Assembly: GCF_003248605.1 (NCBI RefSeq)
Contig: NZ_QFPF01000016.1
Coordinates: 1-33,356 of the forward strand
DNA: 33,356 bases
From: Microbacterium sp.
GTDB taxonomy: Bacteria > Actinomycetota > Actinomycetes > Actinomycetales > Microbacteriaceae
Reading direction: 5' to 3'
A program made the translations under genes and the position numbers. Within the stretch, counting starts at the first letter, position 1, and every line of letters begins with the position of its first letter. The notes under the pieces were generated by a model. The model saw only the letters and a list, made by a program, of their open reading frames with translations, made no database searches and had not been told where the DNA came from. Shown here piece by piece: positions 10,786-17,761 of this stretch.

Positions 10786-12314
10786 TGGCGAAAGACAGGC
10801 TGATGGACTTCGACGAAGCCCTCGAGCGATTCGAACCCGTGCTCGGGTTCGAGGTGCATGTCGAGTTGAGCACGCAGACGAAGATGTTCTCCGGGGCGGC
10901 CAACCCTGCCCACTCCGCCCACCACGGAGCAGCTCCCAACACCCTCGTCGCGCCCGTCGACATGGGGCTGCCCGGCGCACTCCCCGTGGTGAACGCGCAG
11001 GCGATCGAGTACTCGATCAGCCTCGGGCTCGCGCTCGGCTGCGAGATCGCCCCGTCCAGCAGATTCGCGCGAAAGAACTACTTCTATCCCGATCTCGGCA
11101 AGAACTACCAGATCAGCCAGTACGACGAGCCCATCGCGTTCGAGGGGCGGGTCACGGTCGAGCTCGAGGACGGCACAGAGGTGGTCGTCCCCATCGAGCG
11201 CGCGCACATGGAGGAGGATGCCGGAAAGCTGACCCACATGGGCGGGGCGACCGGTCGCATCCAGGGCGCGGAGTACTCCCTCGTCGATTACAACCGCGCG
11301 GGAGTTCCCCTCGTCGAGATCGTGACGAAGCCGATCTACGGAGCCGAACACTCGGCACCCGCCTTGGCCAAGGCGTACGTGCAGACGATCCGCGACATCG
11401 TGATCGGGCTCGGCATCTCGGAGGCGCGCATGGAGCGCGGAAACCTCCGCTGCGACGCCAACGTGTCGCTCCGCCCCCGGGCCGCGGCGGGTGAGCCCCC
11501 CGCGCCCCTCGGCACGCGCACCGAGACGAAGAACGTCAACTCGATGCGTTCTGTCGAGCGTGCGGTGCGCTACGAGATCCAGCGCCAGGCGGCGATCCTG
11601 GCGGCGGGCGGCACGATCACGCAAGAAACGCGGCACTGGCACGAAGACACCGGAACGACGTCGCCGGGTCGTCCCAAGTCCGACGCCGACGACTACCGGT
11701 ACTTCCCCGAGCCCGATCTGCTGCCGGTCGTTCCCGACCCGGCGCTGATCGAGGCGCTGCGCGCGGCGCTTCCCGAAGAGCCCGCCGCGCGCAGGCGCCG
11801 GCTGAAGTCGGAGTGGGGCTTCACCGACCTGGACTTCCAGGGGGTCGTCAACGCGGGGCTGCTCGTCGAGGTCGAGGCAACGGTCGCGGCCGGGGCCACT
11901 CCCGCCGCCGCACGCAAGTGGTGGACCGGAGAGCTCGCGCGCATCGCGAATGCCGAGGGCCGAGAGCCGGCCGAACTCGTGACGCCGAACGACGTCGCCG
12001 AGCTGCAGAAGCTCGTCGATGCGGGCACGCTCACCGACAAGCTCGCGCGCCAGGTGCTCGAAGGCATGATCGCCGGCGAAGGCACCCCGCAGCAGATCGT
12101 GGACGCCCGCGGGCTCGCCGTCGTCTCCGACGACGGCGCGCTGATCGCCGCGATCGACGACGCGCTCGCGGCGCAGCCCGATGCCATGGCCAAGATCCGC
12201 GACGGCAAGGTTCAGGCCGCCGGCGCGGTCATCGGCGCGGTCATGAAGGCGATGAGGGGACAGGCGGATGCCGCGCGCGTGCGCGAGCTGATCCTGGAGC
12301 GCGCCGCGCAGTGA
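10785..12314 (+). CDS. gatB: Aspartyl/glutamyl-tRNA amidotransferase subunit B
   Basis: GatB binds the misacylated tRNA, phosphorylates the Glu or Asp side chain and accepts ammonia from GatA. It has 509 residues. Conserved segments include [56 protein letters not shown] and [15 protein letters not shown]. The C-terminal part (about 350-509) is the helical plus YqeY-like tail that recognises the tRNA elbow. The ATG overlaps the last base of gatA, so the three subunits are translated from one coupled message. A hairpin candidate follows at 12328. Confidence 0.97.
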   Translation: MAKDRLMDFDEALERFEPVLGFEVHVELSTQTKMFSGAANPAHSAHHGAAPNTLVAPVDMGLPGALPVVNAQAIEYSISLGLALGCEIAPSSRFARKNYFYPDLGKNYQISQYDEPIAFEGRVTVELEDGTEVVVPIERAHMEEDAGKLTHMGGATGRIQGAEYSLVDYNRAGVPLVEIVTKPIYGAEHSAPALAKAYVQTIRDIVIGLGISEARMERGNLRCDANVSLRPRAAAGEPPAPLGTRTETKNVNSMRSVERAVRYEIQRQAAILAAGGTITQETRHWHEDTGTTSPGRPKSDADDYRYFPEPDLLPVVPDPALIEALRAALPEEPAARRRRLKSEWGFTDLDFQGVVNAGLLVEVEATVAAGATPAAARKWWTGELARIANAEGREPAELVTPNDVAELQKLVDAGTLTDKLARQVLEGMIAGEGTPQQIVDARGLAVVSDDGALIAAIDDALAAQPDAMAKIRDGKVQAAGAVIGAVMKAMRGQADAARVRELILERAAQ

Positions 12315-12327
12315 TGACCGTCTCGAG

Positions 12328-12349
12328 GGGGTCCGGATGTCGGATCCCC
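12328..12349 (+). terminator. Hairpin after gatB (candidate terminator)
   Basis: GGGGTCCG pairs with CGGATCCCC around a five-base loop with one bulged base, starting 14 bases after the gatB stop. No U-run follows. It lies directly before the dinB promoter region and could separate the two units. Confidence 0.4.
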
Positions 12350-12365
12350 GCGAGAGAATCGATGC

Positions 12366-13625
12366 ATGGGACGCGGTGACGGCACGGGTCGGATCGTCTC
12401 GCCCGAGGGTGCGGACGATGCCGGCACCGGCATCCTGCATGTCGACATGGATGCCTTCTACGCGTCGGTCGAGGTGCTCGATGACTCCTCGCTCGCGGGC
12501 AGACCGATCATCATCGGAGCTCCCGAGGGGCGGTCGGTGGTCTCGAGCGCGTCATACGAGGCACGAAGGTTCGGTGTGCGTTCGGCCATGCCGGTCTCGC
12601 AGGCTCTGCGGCTGTGCCCGACGGCGATCGTCGTTCCCCCGCACTTCGATCGGTATCTCGACCTGTCCACCCAGGTGATGGGCGTCTTCCAGGAGTTCAC
12701 GCCCCTGGTCGAGCCGCTGTCGATCGATGAGGCGTTCCTCGACGTCCGGGGGGCTCGGCGCCTCTGGGGCAGCCCCGGCACGATCGCCCGCACGCTGCGC
12801 GCGCGAGTGCGCGAGAAGACCGGGCTGACCTGCAGTGTCGGTGTCGCCGCGACGAAGCACGTCGCCAAGATGGCGTCGACGATCTCCAAGCCCGACGGGC
12901 TGCTCATCGTCCCGGCGGCACAGACGCTCGACTTCCTCGCGCCTCGATCCGTGCGCGCCATGTGGGGCGTCGGCCCCAAGACGGCCGAGACGCTCGAGGG
13001 TCGCGGCATCCGCACGATCCTCGACGTGCGCGAGGCCCCCGGCGACCTGCTCGCGCGAGCGGTCGGGCCCGCGATGGCGGAGCGATTGGCGCAGCTGTCG
13101 CGCGGCCTCGACGCGCGGGAGGTCTCGACGACGCGGATCGAGAAGAGCATCGGCCACGAAGAGACATTCGCGACGGACGTGACAGACACCACCCTGCTGC
13201 ACTCCGAGCTCCTCCGACTCTCCGATCGTGTGGCGCGCCGCTTGCGCGAGGGCGGGTTCGAGGCGGCGACCGTCGCCGTCAAGGTGCGCTTCGACGACTT
13301 CACGACCCTCACGCGCTCGCGCACGTTGCCCGAGCCGACGGACGTCGGTCAGCGCCTCGGCGACGCGGCACGGGAGCTGTTCGATGCGCTCGCCCGACGC
13401 GATCCCGTGCGCCTGATCGGGGTCCGCGCCGAAAACCTGCGCACTGCCGCGCACGGGCTCTCCCTGTGGGACGACGATGAGGAGCGGCGCCGTCTGGAGG
13501 GCACCCTCGATGACGCACTCGCCCGCTTCGGCCGCAATGCGGTCGTGCGGGGCAGCCTCGTCGGTCGCGGTGAGCACGGACGCTCGCTTCCCTCGCACCC
13601 CCGTCCGCCCCGCCCACCCGCCTGA
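12366..13625 (+). CDS. dinB: DNA polymerase IV (Y-family translesion polymerase)
   Basis: DinB copies past damaged bases at replication forks. It has 419 residues. The metal-binding residues are Asp27 and Asp29 in LHVDMDAFYASVE and the Asp121-Glu122 pair in SIDEAFLDV. The thumb HhH is around AMWGVGPKTAETLEGRGI, and the little-finger domain follows. Near the C-terminus GLSLWDDDEE occupies the position where many DinB proteins have a QLSLF-type sliding-clamp motif, so clamp binding may be weaker or different; this is inferred. The ATG at 12366 lies six bases after GAGAAT, a weak -10. No LexA box was seen upstream. The gene starts 51 bases after gatB. Confidence 0.94.
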   Translation: MGRGDGTGRIVSPEGADDAGTGILHVDMDAFYASVEVLDDSSLAGRPIIIGAPEGRSVVSSASYEARRFGVRSAMPVSQALRLCPTAIVVPPHFDRYLDLSTQVMGVFQEFTPLVEPLSIDEAFLDVRGARRLWGSPGTIARTLRARVREKTGLTCSVGVAATKHVAKMASTISKPDGLLIVPAAQTLDFLAPRSVRAMWGVGPKTAETLEGRGIRTILDVREAPGDLLARAVGPAMAERLAQLSRGLDAREVSTTRIEKSIGHEETFATDVTDTTLLHSELLRLSDRVARRLREGGFEAATVAVKVRFDDFTTLTRSRTLPEPTDVGQRLGDAARELFDALARRDPVRLIGVRAENLRTAAHGLSLWDDDEERRRLEGTLDDALARFGRNAVVRGSLVGRGEHGRSLPSHPRPPRPPA

Positions 13626-13688
13626 GCGGGATCCGGCCGGACGCCCGTGGGTCTTGGACCCCGGCATCCCGTCGTCGTCTTCTCGCGT

Positions 13689-13771
13689 GCACAGCTGCGG
13701 ACGGCGGGCGCGACACACCGAGGGTTGCGCCACCGTCGCGGCGTGTCGCGGCGCCGTGTCCGCAGCTGTGC
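13689..13771. repeat. Long nested inverted repeat (REP-like or terminator)
   Basis: GCACAGCTGCGGAC (13689-13702) is exactly inverse-complementary to 13758-13771. Inside it CGCGACAC (13709-13716) pairs with GTGTCGCG (13743-13750). The whole 83-base element can fold into one long hairpin with a loop of about 26 bases and small internal bulges. It fills the 205-base gap between dinB and the GerW-like gene, in which I see no coding frame. It could be a dispersed palindromic repeat or an unusually large terminator. No second copy is seen in this window. Confidence 0.65.
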
Positions 13772-13818
13772 GCGTTACGCACCCACGTCAACCCGTTTGT
13801 CGAAGCCTCGGGAACGGC

Positions 13819-13824
13819 TAGCGT
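13819..13824 (+). promoter_or_regulatory. Predicted -10 box of the GerW-like gene (TAGCGT)
   Basis: TAGCGT is followed by six bases and the ATG at 13831. The identical hexamer and spacing precede the ABC ATPase gene on the minus strand (30002-30007). Confidence 0.5.
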
Positions 13825-13830
13825 GGGGGC

Positions 13831-14151
13831 ATGCCCAACATCGCTCTGGAACTCGGCAAGCAGGCTGTCCACTTCGGCGTCGACAGCGCATACGGCGAAC
13901 AGCAGGACGTCGACGGGGTTCGACTGATCCCCGTTGCTGCGACCTGGCACGGTTTCGGCGGGGGGTCGGATGAGACCGGCAACAGCGGAGGCGGCGGAGG
14001 CGGTGCCTCCGTGCCGGTCGGCGCGTACATCCGCCGCGGCGACGACGTGAGCTTCGAACCGAACATCATCGCCCTGCTCGCGGTCGGCATCCCATTCGTG
14101 TGGGTCGCGGGGCGCGCACTGAGCCGTGTCATCCGCGCCCTCAAGAAGTAG
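13831..14151 (+). CDS. GerW/YtfJ-like small membrane-anchored protein
   Basis: This protein has 106 residues. An N-terminal stretch with VIPVA-like RLIPVAATWHGFGGG is followed by a poly-glycine run and PVGAYIRRGDDVSFEPN, the pattern of the GerW/YtfJ sporulation-protein family. A hydrophobic segment at about 79-98 with basic residues after it predicts a C-terminal membrane anchor. GerW is known from spore formers, but relatives occur widely and nothing here suggests sporulation, so the role is unknown. The ATG follows TAGCGT by six bases, consistent with a leaderless mRNA. The next gene starts 26 bases before this one ends. Confidence 0.6.
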   Translation: MPNIALELGKQAVHFGVDSAYGEQQDVDGVRLIPVAATWHGFGGGSDETGNSGGGGGGASVPVGAYIRRGDDVSFEPNIIALLAVGIPFVWVAGRALSRVIRALKK

Positions 14152-14731
14152 CCGCGCCGCTCCCGACGATCCGCTCGCGCTCGCGCTGCGCACCGGTGTG
14201 GCGACGGTGATCCGCGACGTCGGGCGGATCGAGGCGACGAACCCCGTGATCCTGATCGATGGTCGAAGCGGCGCCGGCAAATCATCCCTCGCGCGTGCCG
14301 TCGTGAGCGCGTGGCCCGACACGGGTCGTGTGCAGCTGATCGCGCTGGACTCGCTGTACCCGGGCTGGGACGGACTCGAAGCCGGTGCGGAGATCGCCCG
14401 TCAAGACATCCTGGTGCCGCACGCCCGGGGGCTCATCGGGGTCTGGCGGCGGCACGACTGGGATACGGGCTCGCCCGCCGAGGCCCACGCCGTGGATCCC
14501 TCTCTTCCGCTCATCGTCGAGGGTGCAGGGGTCCTCACCGCGCAGAGCCGCCGTCTGTGCGACGTCGCCGTGTGGGTGGATGCCCCCGATGCGTCGCGGC
14601 GTCGCCGGGCGCTCGCACGCGATGGTGACACATATCGACCGCACTGGTCGCGCTGGGCGGATCAGGAAGCGGGGCACATCCGGCGGGAGGATCCCGCGGC
14701 GCTTGCCACGATCGTCGTGCGTGTGCCGTGA
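14126..14731 (+). CDS. P-loop NTPase, nucleoside/uridine-kinase-like
   Basis: This protein has 201 residues. A Walker A motif GRSGAGKSS is at about 46-54 after a beta strand (VILID), and ALDSLYPGWDGL sits where kinases of the uridine/cytidylate type carry their Asp-containing substrate loop. VEGAGVL in the middle and RRRRALARDGDTYRPHWSRW as a possible lid resemble small actinobacterial kinases annotated only as ATP-binding proteins. The substrate cannot be assigned. The GTG at 14126 overlaps the preceding gene by 26 bases and lacks a clear ribosome site; an in-frame GTG near 14198 is an alternative, still upstream of the P-loop. The gene ends three bases from the convergent DUF2017 gene. Confidence 0.7.
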   Translation: MSSAPSRSSRAAPDDPLALALRTGVATVIRDVGRIEATNPVILIDGRSGAGKSSLARAVVSAWPDTGRVQLIALDSLYPGWDGLEAGAEIARQDILVPHARGLIGVWRRHDWDTGSPAEAHAVDPSLPLIVEGAGVLTAQSRRLCDVAVWVDAPDASRRRRALARDGDTYRPHWSRWADQEAGHIRREDPAALATIVVRVP

Positions 14732-14734
14732 AAG

Positions 14735-15262
14735 TCAGTTGCTGAGCGCCTGCACGATTCCATCGAGGCGGTAGCCCACCCAGTCGTAGACGGCGTGGCG
14801 ATCGTCGTCCGGGTCGCGGCCGTCGTCATCGTCCTCGATCCCGAGGCGGGTCGCGATGACCAGCCGGATCGCCGTGAGGGTGCGCATCCACGCCCACCCG
14901 GTATCGGCGTCGAGTGAGATCGAGAGATCGGAGTCATCGGCCTGCGAACTCGGCTCGGCGCCGTCGGCGGCAGCGAAGGCGGGTGCGAGATCGGCGAGAA
15001 CTCGCAGCGCGTCATTCTGCCGGCGTTCGAACAGATCGGCGGTCGTCGCCGACCGGAAGTCGGCGGATGCTTCGGGGTCGTCCGGATAGGGATCCGGGGC
15101 GAGGCGCGCGAGTGCCGGATCGGCGGCCGCGGCCTCAGCGGCGACATGCGTGGCGGTATCGAGCACGGTCTGTTCGAGGAGCTCGGAGAACTGCGCGACG
15201 AGGTCGGCGAGATGTCGCGCCTCCAGGCGCGACAGGGTCATCACGATGCGTGGCGGGTTCAT
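14735..15262 (-). CDS. DUF2017 family protein (ClpS-linked)
   Basis: This 175-residue, acidic, mainly helical protein matches the DUF2017 pattern: LSRLEARHLADLVAQFSELL at the start, an acidic middle and WAWMRTLTAIRLVIATRLGI near the end. The family is known chiefly as the neighbour of clpS in Actinobacteria; its function is not established. The ATG overlaps the clpS stop in an ATGA arrangement, so the two are probably made together. A link to ClpS-directed proteolysis is inferred from this coupling. It ends three bases from the convergent kinase-like gene. Confidence 0.8.
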   Translation of the reverse strand: MNPPRIVMTLSRLEARHLADLVAQFSELLEQTVLDTATHVAAEAAAADPALARLAPDPYPDDPEASADFRSATTADLFERRQNDALRVLADLAPAFAAADGAEPSSQADDSDLSISLDADTGWAWMRTLTAIRLVIATRLGIEDDDDGRDPDDDRHAVYDWVGYRLDGIVQALSN

Positions 15263-15552
15263 TGCGGAGCCTTTCTCACCGTGGCCCAGAGGCCGTAGTC
15301 ATGCATGGCCTGCGCGTGCAGCTCCATCTGCTCGCGCGGGCCCTCGGCGACCACGGCGTGGCCGTGCTCATGCACCTCGAGCATGCGGCGGGTGGCCTCG
15401 GCGGGGCTGAACCCGAAGTACTGCCGAAAGACGTGGACGACGTAGCTCATGAGATTGACGGGGTCGTTCCACACGACCGTCTGCCAGTTGATCGGATGAT
15501 CCACGGACTGCGCCGCGATGGTGTCGAGGTCGGGCAGGGCAGGAGCGATCAT
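15259..15552 (-). CDS. clpS: ATP-dependent Clp protease adaptor ClpS
   Basis: ClpS binds proteins with N-degron residues (Leu, Phe, Trp, Tyr) and hands them to ClpA/ClpC for degradation. The 97-residue protein has the family signature TVVWNDPVNLMSYVVHVF, with the Asn-Asp pair that binds the substrate amino terminus, then VHEHGHAVV and the C-terminal ending DYGLWATV. I place the start at the ATG at 15552, which gives an ATGA overlap with the metallopeptidase stop; an in-frame GTG two codons upstream (15558) is possible. It is followed by DUF2017 with another ATGA overlap, so three proteins come from one coupled message. Confidence 0.93.
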   Translation of the reverse strand: MIAPALPDLDTIAAQSVDHPINWQTVVWNDPVNLMSYVVHVFRQYFGFSPAEATRRMLEVHEHGHAVVAEGPREQMELHAQAMHDYGLWATVRKAPQ

Positions 15553-15899
15553 GCCCACCCCAGTTCGTGCAGTCGGTCGTCGTCGATGCCGTAGAAGTGC
15601 GCGATCTCATGGACGAGAGTGGTGTGCACTTCATCGCGCAGGGCGTCCATATCGTCACACACCGCGAGGTGCGGCTCTCGATACACGATGATGCGGTCGG
15701 GAAGCTCGCCGACGCCGTACCGGTCGCGCTCCGTCAGAGCGGTGCCGTCGTAGAGACCCAGAAGGTCGAGTGAGCCGTCTTCGGGGCGATCTTCGACCAC
15801 GAAGACGACGTTGTCGAGACCATCGACCATGTCATCGGGCAGCAGGTCGAGTTCACCGACCACGAGGGTCTCGAATGTCTCGGCATCCATTTCGATCAT
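15549..15899 (-). CDS. Zincin-like metallopeptidase (DUF1025/Zincin_1 family)
   Basis: This 116-residue minimal metalloprotease-like protein has His97, Glu98 and His101 in HEIAHFYGIDDDRLHELG, with an Asp just downstream as likely third zinc ligand. IVYREPHL and LPDRI upstream also fit the family. Whether it is a true peptidase is not established. The ATG at 15899 begins immediately after the encoded CCA of tRNA-His, with no spacer. A second ATG lies three codons further in (15890). In either case any Shine-Dalgarno would have to lie inside the tRNA, so translation may depend on the tRNA being cut off first. The stop overlaps the clpS start. Confidence 0.82.
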   Translation of the reverse strand: MIEMDAETFETLVVGELDLLPDDMVDGLDNVVFVVEDRPEDGSLDLLGLYDGTALTERDRYGVGELPDRIIVYREPHLAVCDDMDALRDEVHTTLVHEIAHFYGIDDDRLHELGWA

Positions 15900-15975
15900 T
15901 GGGGTGAGTAACGGGACTTGAACCCGCGGCCCCCTGGACCACAACCAGGTGCTCTACCAACTGAGCTATACCCAC
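15900..15975 (-). tRNA. tRNA-His (anticodon GTG), CCA encoded
   Basis: The cloverleaf is complete: acceptor GTGGGTA pairs with TACTCAC with one G-U, the D stem is GCTC/GAGC, the anticodon stem CCTGG/CCAGG encloses TTGTGGT, and the T stem GCGGG/CCCGT encloses TTCAAGT. Position 73 is C and the base before position 1 is G (15976), the G-1:C73 pair that marks tRNA-His. CCA is encoded at 15902-15900. It lies downstream of orn on the same strand and abuts the metallopeptidase start codon. Confidence 0.97.
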
Positions 15976-16005
15976 CATGTGCCCACGCGTGCGGGCAACC
16001 CGCCA

Positions 16006-16011
16006 ATTGTA
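16006..16011 (-). promoter_or_regulatory. Candidate -10 of tRNA-His (TACAAT)
   Basis: On the minus strand the orn stop codon TAA runs into TACAAT, giving TAATACAAT. This would start transcription about 20-25 bases before the tRNA. A small perfect hairpin (GCGGG/CCCGC, 15991-16003) lies in that leader. Co-transcription from orn is also possible. Confidence 0.45.
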
Positions 16012-16635
16012 TTACACCCCGGGAGCGAACGACGACACGACGGCGGCCGCCGCGGCGCGCGCGCCGTCACTCGTGGGACCGGGCTGCGGCACGAACACGG
16101 CCTGCCGGTAATAGGCGAGCTCACGCACCGATTCCCGGATGTCGGCCAGCGCACGATGCCCGCCATCCTTGGCGGGGGCGTGGATGTACGCCCGGGGGTA
16201 CCACCGCCGCGCGAGCTCCTTGATGCTGGACACATCGACGTTGCGGTAGTGCAGGTAGCGGTCGAGACGGGGCATGTACTTGGCCAGGAACATGCGGTCG
16301 GTGCCGATCGTGTTGCCGGCCAACGGGGCCTTGCCTTCGATGGGTGCGAACCGCTGCACGTACTCCAGCGCGAGGAATTCGGCCTCGGCGAGGCTGACGC
16401 CGTCCGGGATCTCTTCAAGCAGGCCCGAGGAGCGATGCATCTCCGTGACGAAGTCGTTCATGTTCGCCAGGGCTGACGCGTCGGGCTTGATGACTACGTG
16501 GAAGCCCGGGTCGAGCACTCGCAGCTCGAAGTCGGTCACCACCACCGCGATCTCGACCAATTCGTCGACCGCAAGATCGAGCCCTGTCATCTCGCAATCG
16601 ATCCACACGAGGCGATCGTTGTCGCTGCCTGCCAT
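16012..16635 (-). CDS. orn: Oligoribonuclease
   Basis: Orn is a 3'-5' exoribonuclease that degrades 2-5 nt RNAs, including pGpG from cyclic-di-GMP breakdown. It has 207 residues, slightly longer than the usual 180-200 because of an Ala-rich tail. The DEDDh active site is visible: Asp13 and Glu15 in [10 protein letters not shown], Asp113 in NTIGTDRMF, and His160 and Asp165 in [12 protein letters not shown]. The ATG is six bases after TAGGAT on the minus strand with no Shine-Dalgarno. tRNA-His follows after 37 bases. Confidence 0.96.
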   Translation of the reverse strand: MAGSDNDRLVWIDCEMTGLDLAVDELVEIAVVVTDFELRVLDPGFHVVIKPDASALANMNDFVTEMHRSSGLLEEIPDGVSLAEAEFLALEYVQRFAPIEGKAPLAGNTIGTDRMFLAKYMPRLDRYLHYRNVDVSSIKELARRWYPRAYIHAPAKDGGHRALADIRESVRELAYYRQAVFVPQPGPTSDGARAAAAAVVSSFAPGV

Positions 16636-16641
16636 TGGGCC

Positions 16642-16647
16642 ATCCTA
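16642..16647 (-). promoter_or_regulatory. Predicted -10 box of orn (TAGGAT, leaderless)
   Basis: On the minus strand TAGGAT is followed by six bases and the orn ATG at 16635. The divergent partner is tRNA-Arg, about 86 bases away. Confidence 0.5.
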
Positions 16648-16704
16648 GCCAGGGGCTCGGACGGCCCACCCGCGACGCCGCGCAGGGTTTCCCGATGTGC
16701 GCGA

Positions 16705-16710
16705 TAACCT
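16705..16710 (+). promoter_or_regulatory. Candidate -10 box of tRNA-Arg (TAACCT)
   Basis: TAACCT lies 11 bases before the mature tRNA 5' end, which would give a 5' leader of roughly five bases to be removed by RNase P. Confidence 0.4.
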
Positions 16711-16721
16711 GGGTGGCAGAT

Positions 16722-16794
16722 GCCCCCGTAGCTCAATGGATAGAGCATCGGCCTTCTAATCCGGTGGTTGCAGGTTCGAGTCCTGCCGGGGGCG
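16722..16794 (+). tRNA. tRNA-Arg (anticodon TCT), CCA not encoded
   Basis: Acceptor GCCCCCG pairs with CGGGGGC, D stem GCTC/GAGC, and T stem GCAGG/CCTGC encloses TTCGAGT. The anticodon loop CTTCTAA gives TCT, reading AGA/AGG. The anticodon stem TCGGC/TCCGG has a T27-G43 wobble and a C31-T39 mismatch next to the loop. Position 73 is G and is followed by CCG, so CCA must be added after transcription. Confidence 0.95.
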
Positions 16795-16814
16795 CCGTCG
16801 TGGGTCTGGCTTTC

Positions 16815-16847
16815 TCGACGACGCCGGCGTAGCGTCGGCCTCGTCGA
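16815..16847 (+). terminator. Imperfect hairpin between tRNA-Arg and the 70-residue gene
   Basis: TCGACGA (16815-16821) pairs with TCGTCGA (16841-16847), and inside it GCCG (16823-16826) pairs with CGGC (16836-16839), across one C-C mismatch. It could end the tRNA transcript or form a leader structure just before the ribosome site of the next gene. Confidence 0.4.
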
Positions 16848-16860
16848 AGGGAGTTCGAAG

Positions 16861-17073
16861 ATGAGCCAGACAACGACACACCATGCACTGTGGGTCGCGT
16901 ACGGAAGTTCGGGCGTGGTCGGAACGATCCGCAAGGACGATGAGGGGTACACGGTCACCATGGCGGATGCCGACACCGTGACGGGGACCTATCCGTCGAT
17001 GGAGGTCGCCAAGAGCGCCCTCTACTCCCACATGCGGGCCGGGAGCGACTGGCCGACGTTCCGAGAGCACTGA
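16861..17073 (+). CDS. Small protein of unknown function (70 residues)
   Basis: The ATG at 16861 is preceded by a purine-rich ribosome site (GAAGGGAG) about seven bases away. The product is soluble and looks like a small alpha/beta domain: LWVAYGSSGVVGTIRKDDEG, then YTVTMADADTVTGTYPSMEV and a helical KSALYSHM. I do not recognise the family. The last 52 bases overlap, antisense, the 3' end of the YczE-like gene. A strong hairpin begins four bases after the stop. Coding is supported by the ribosome site, by the terminator position and by the composition of the protein. Confidence 0.65.
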   Translation: MSQTTTHHALWVAYGSSGVVGTIRKDDEGYTVTMADADTVTGTYPSMEVAKSALYSHMRAGSDWPTFREH

Positions 17074-17708
17074 GAGTCCGCGGGCTGCGGGATCTCCGCG
17101 GCCCGCGGCCTTTCGGCCCTGGCGATTCGGCGGGTGTCGAAGACACGCAGGAACGCGTGGGCCAACGGTCCGATGGTGAGCGCGAACGCGACCGTGCCGA
17201 TGCCGATAGTGCCTCCCAGCATCCATCCCACGAGGAGGACGCTGAGTTCTACGCTCGTGCGTGAGAGCCAGATCGGCCAGCCGAACCGGGCGGAGATGCC
17301 GGTCATGAGGCCGTCACGGGGCCCCGGACCGAAGTGGGCGCCGATGTAGAGCCCGCTCGCGAATCCCACGATGACGATCCCCGCAGCGAACATGAACGCG
17401 GCGGGAACGAATCCTGAGGGCCGGGGGAGCACCGAAAGCGCAAGCTGCATGGCCGTGCCGACCAGAAGGATGTTGAGCACCGTGCCCGCACCGGGCCGCT
17501 GACGCAAGGGAATCCACAGAGCGAGAACGGCGAGGCCGATCAGGTTGGTCATCCAGCCGATCCCGATGCCCGTCACCTCGGAGAGGCCCTGTGCGAAGAC
17601 GGTCCACGGGTCCAGCCCAATCCCCGCGGCCACCATCACCGCGCACCCGGTGCCGTACAGCGGCAGGCCGAGGAGGAGTTGGATCAGGCGGCGGGTCATG
17701 GCATCCAT
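17022..17708 (-). CDS. YczE/YitT-like integral membrane protein
   Basis: This 228-residue protein has about five membrane-spanning segments, with motifs LLLGLPLYGTGCAVMVAAGIGLDPWTVF near the start and YIGAHFGPGPRDGLMTG in the middle. These are typical of YczE-type proteins, whose substrate is unknown. In Bacillus such a gene pairs with a MocR-type regulator, and here a MocR gene is divergent, 53 bases away. The ATG at 17708 is used; another lies three codons in. The tail after about residue 185 is charged and unconserved-looking. It is encoded across the terminator hairpin and the 3' end of the oppositely oriented 70-residue gene, so the tail may be an accident of stop-codon loss. Confidence 0.82.
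   Translation of the reverse strand: MDAMTRRLIQLLLGLPLYGTGCAVMVAAGIGLDPWTVFAQGLSEVTGIGIGWMTNLIGLAVLALWIPLRQRPGAGTVLNILLVGTAMQLALSVLPRPSGFVPAAFMFAAGIVIVGFASGLYIGAHFGPGPRDGLMTGISARFGWPIWLSRTSVELSVLLVGWMLGGTIGIGTVAFALTIGPLAHAFLRVFDTRRIARAERPRAAEIPQPADSQCSRNVGQSLPARMWE
17078..17108 (+). terminator. Terminator hairpin of the 70-residue gene, inside the yczE-like coding region
   Basis: CCGCGGGC (17078-17085) pairs perfectly with GCCCGCGG (17101-17108). GCGG and CCGC continue the stem inside it, leaving a five-base loop. CCTTTCGG follows. It starts four bases after the stop of the plus-strand gene and lies within the C-terminal codons of the minus-strand membrane protein. Confidence 0.65.
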
Positions 17709-17720
17709 TCCACGCGCAAA

Positions 17721-17759
17721 GTGGACTGGTCACCAGAGGCCAATCTGCCTAAGGTGGAC
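17721..17759. promoter_or_regulatory. Divergent promoter with direct repeats, likely MocR operator
   Basis: GTGGAC occurs at 17721-17726 and again at 17754-17759, 33 bases apart (about three helical turns), in the 53-base gap between the YczE-like gene and the MocR gene. The second copy overlaps the presumed -10 TAAGGT (17750-17755), which is six bases from the MocR ATG. MocR-family regulators commonly bind direct repeats in such divergent regions and often control themselves. Confidence 0.5.
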
Positions 17760-17761
17760 CC

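Noticed and set aside
12315..12365. A LexA box in front of dinB
   Set aside because: I found no CGAAC-N4-GTTCG-like sequence in the gap or in the end of gatB; the visible palindrome there is a GC-rich hairpin instead.
16722..16860. tRNA-Arg as a possible integration site of a mobile element
   Set aside because: There is no integrase, no repeated tRNA 3' end downstream and no change in composition; the neighbours are ordinary chromosomal genes.
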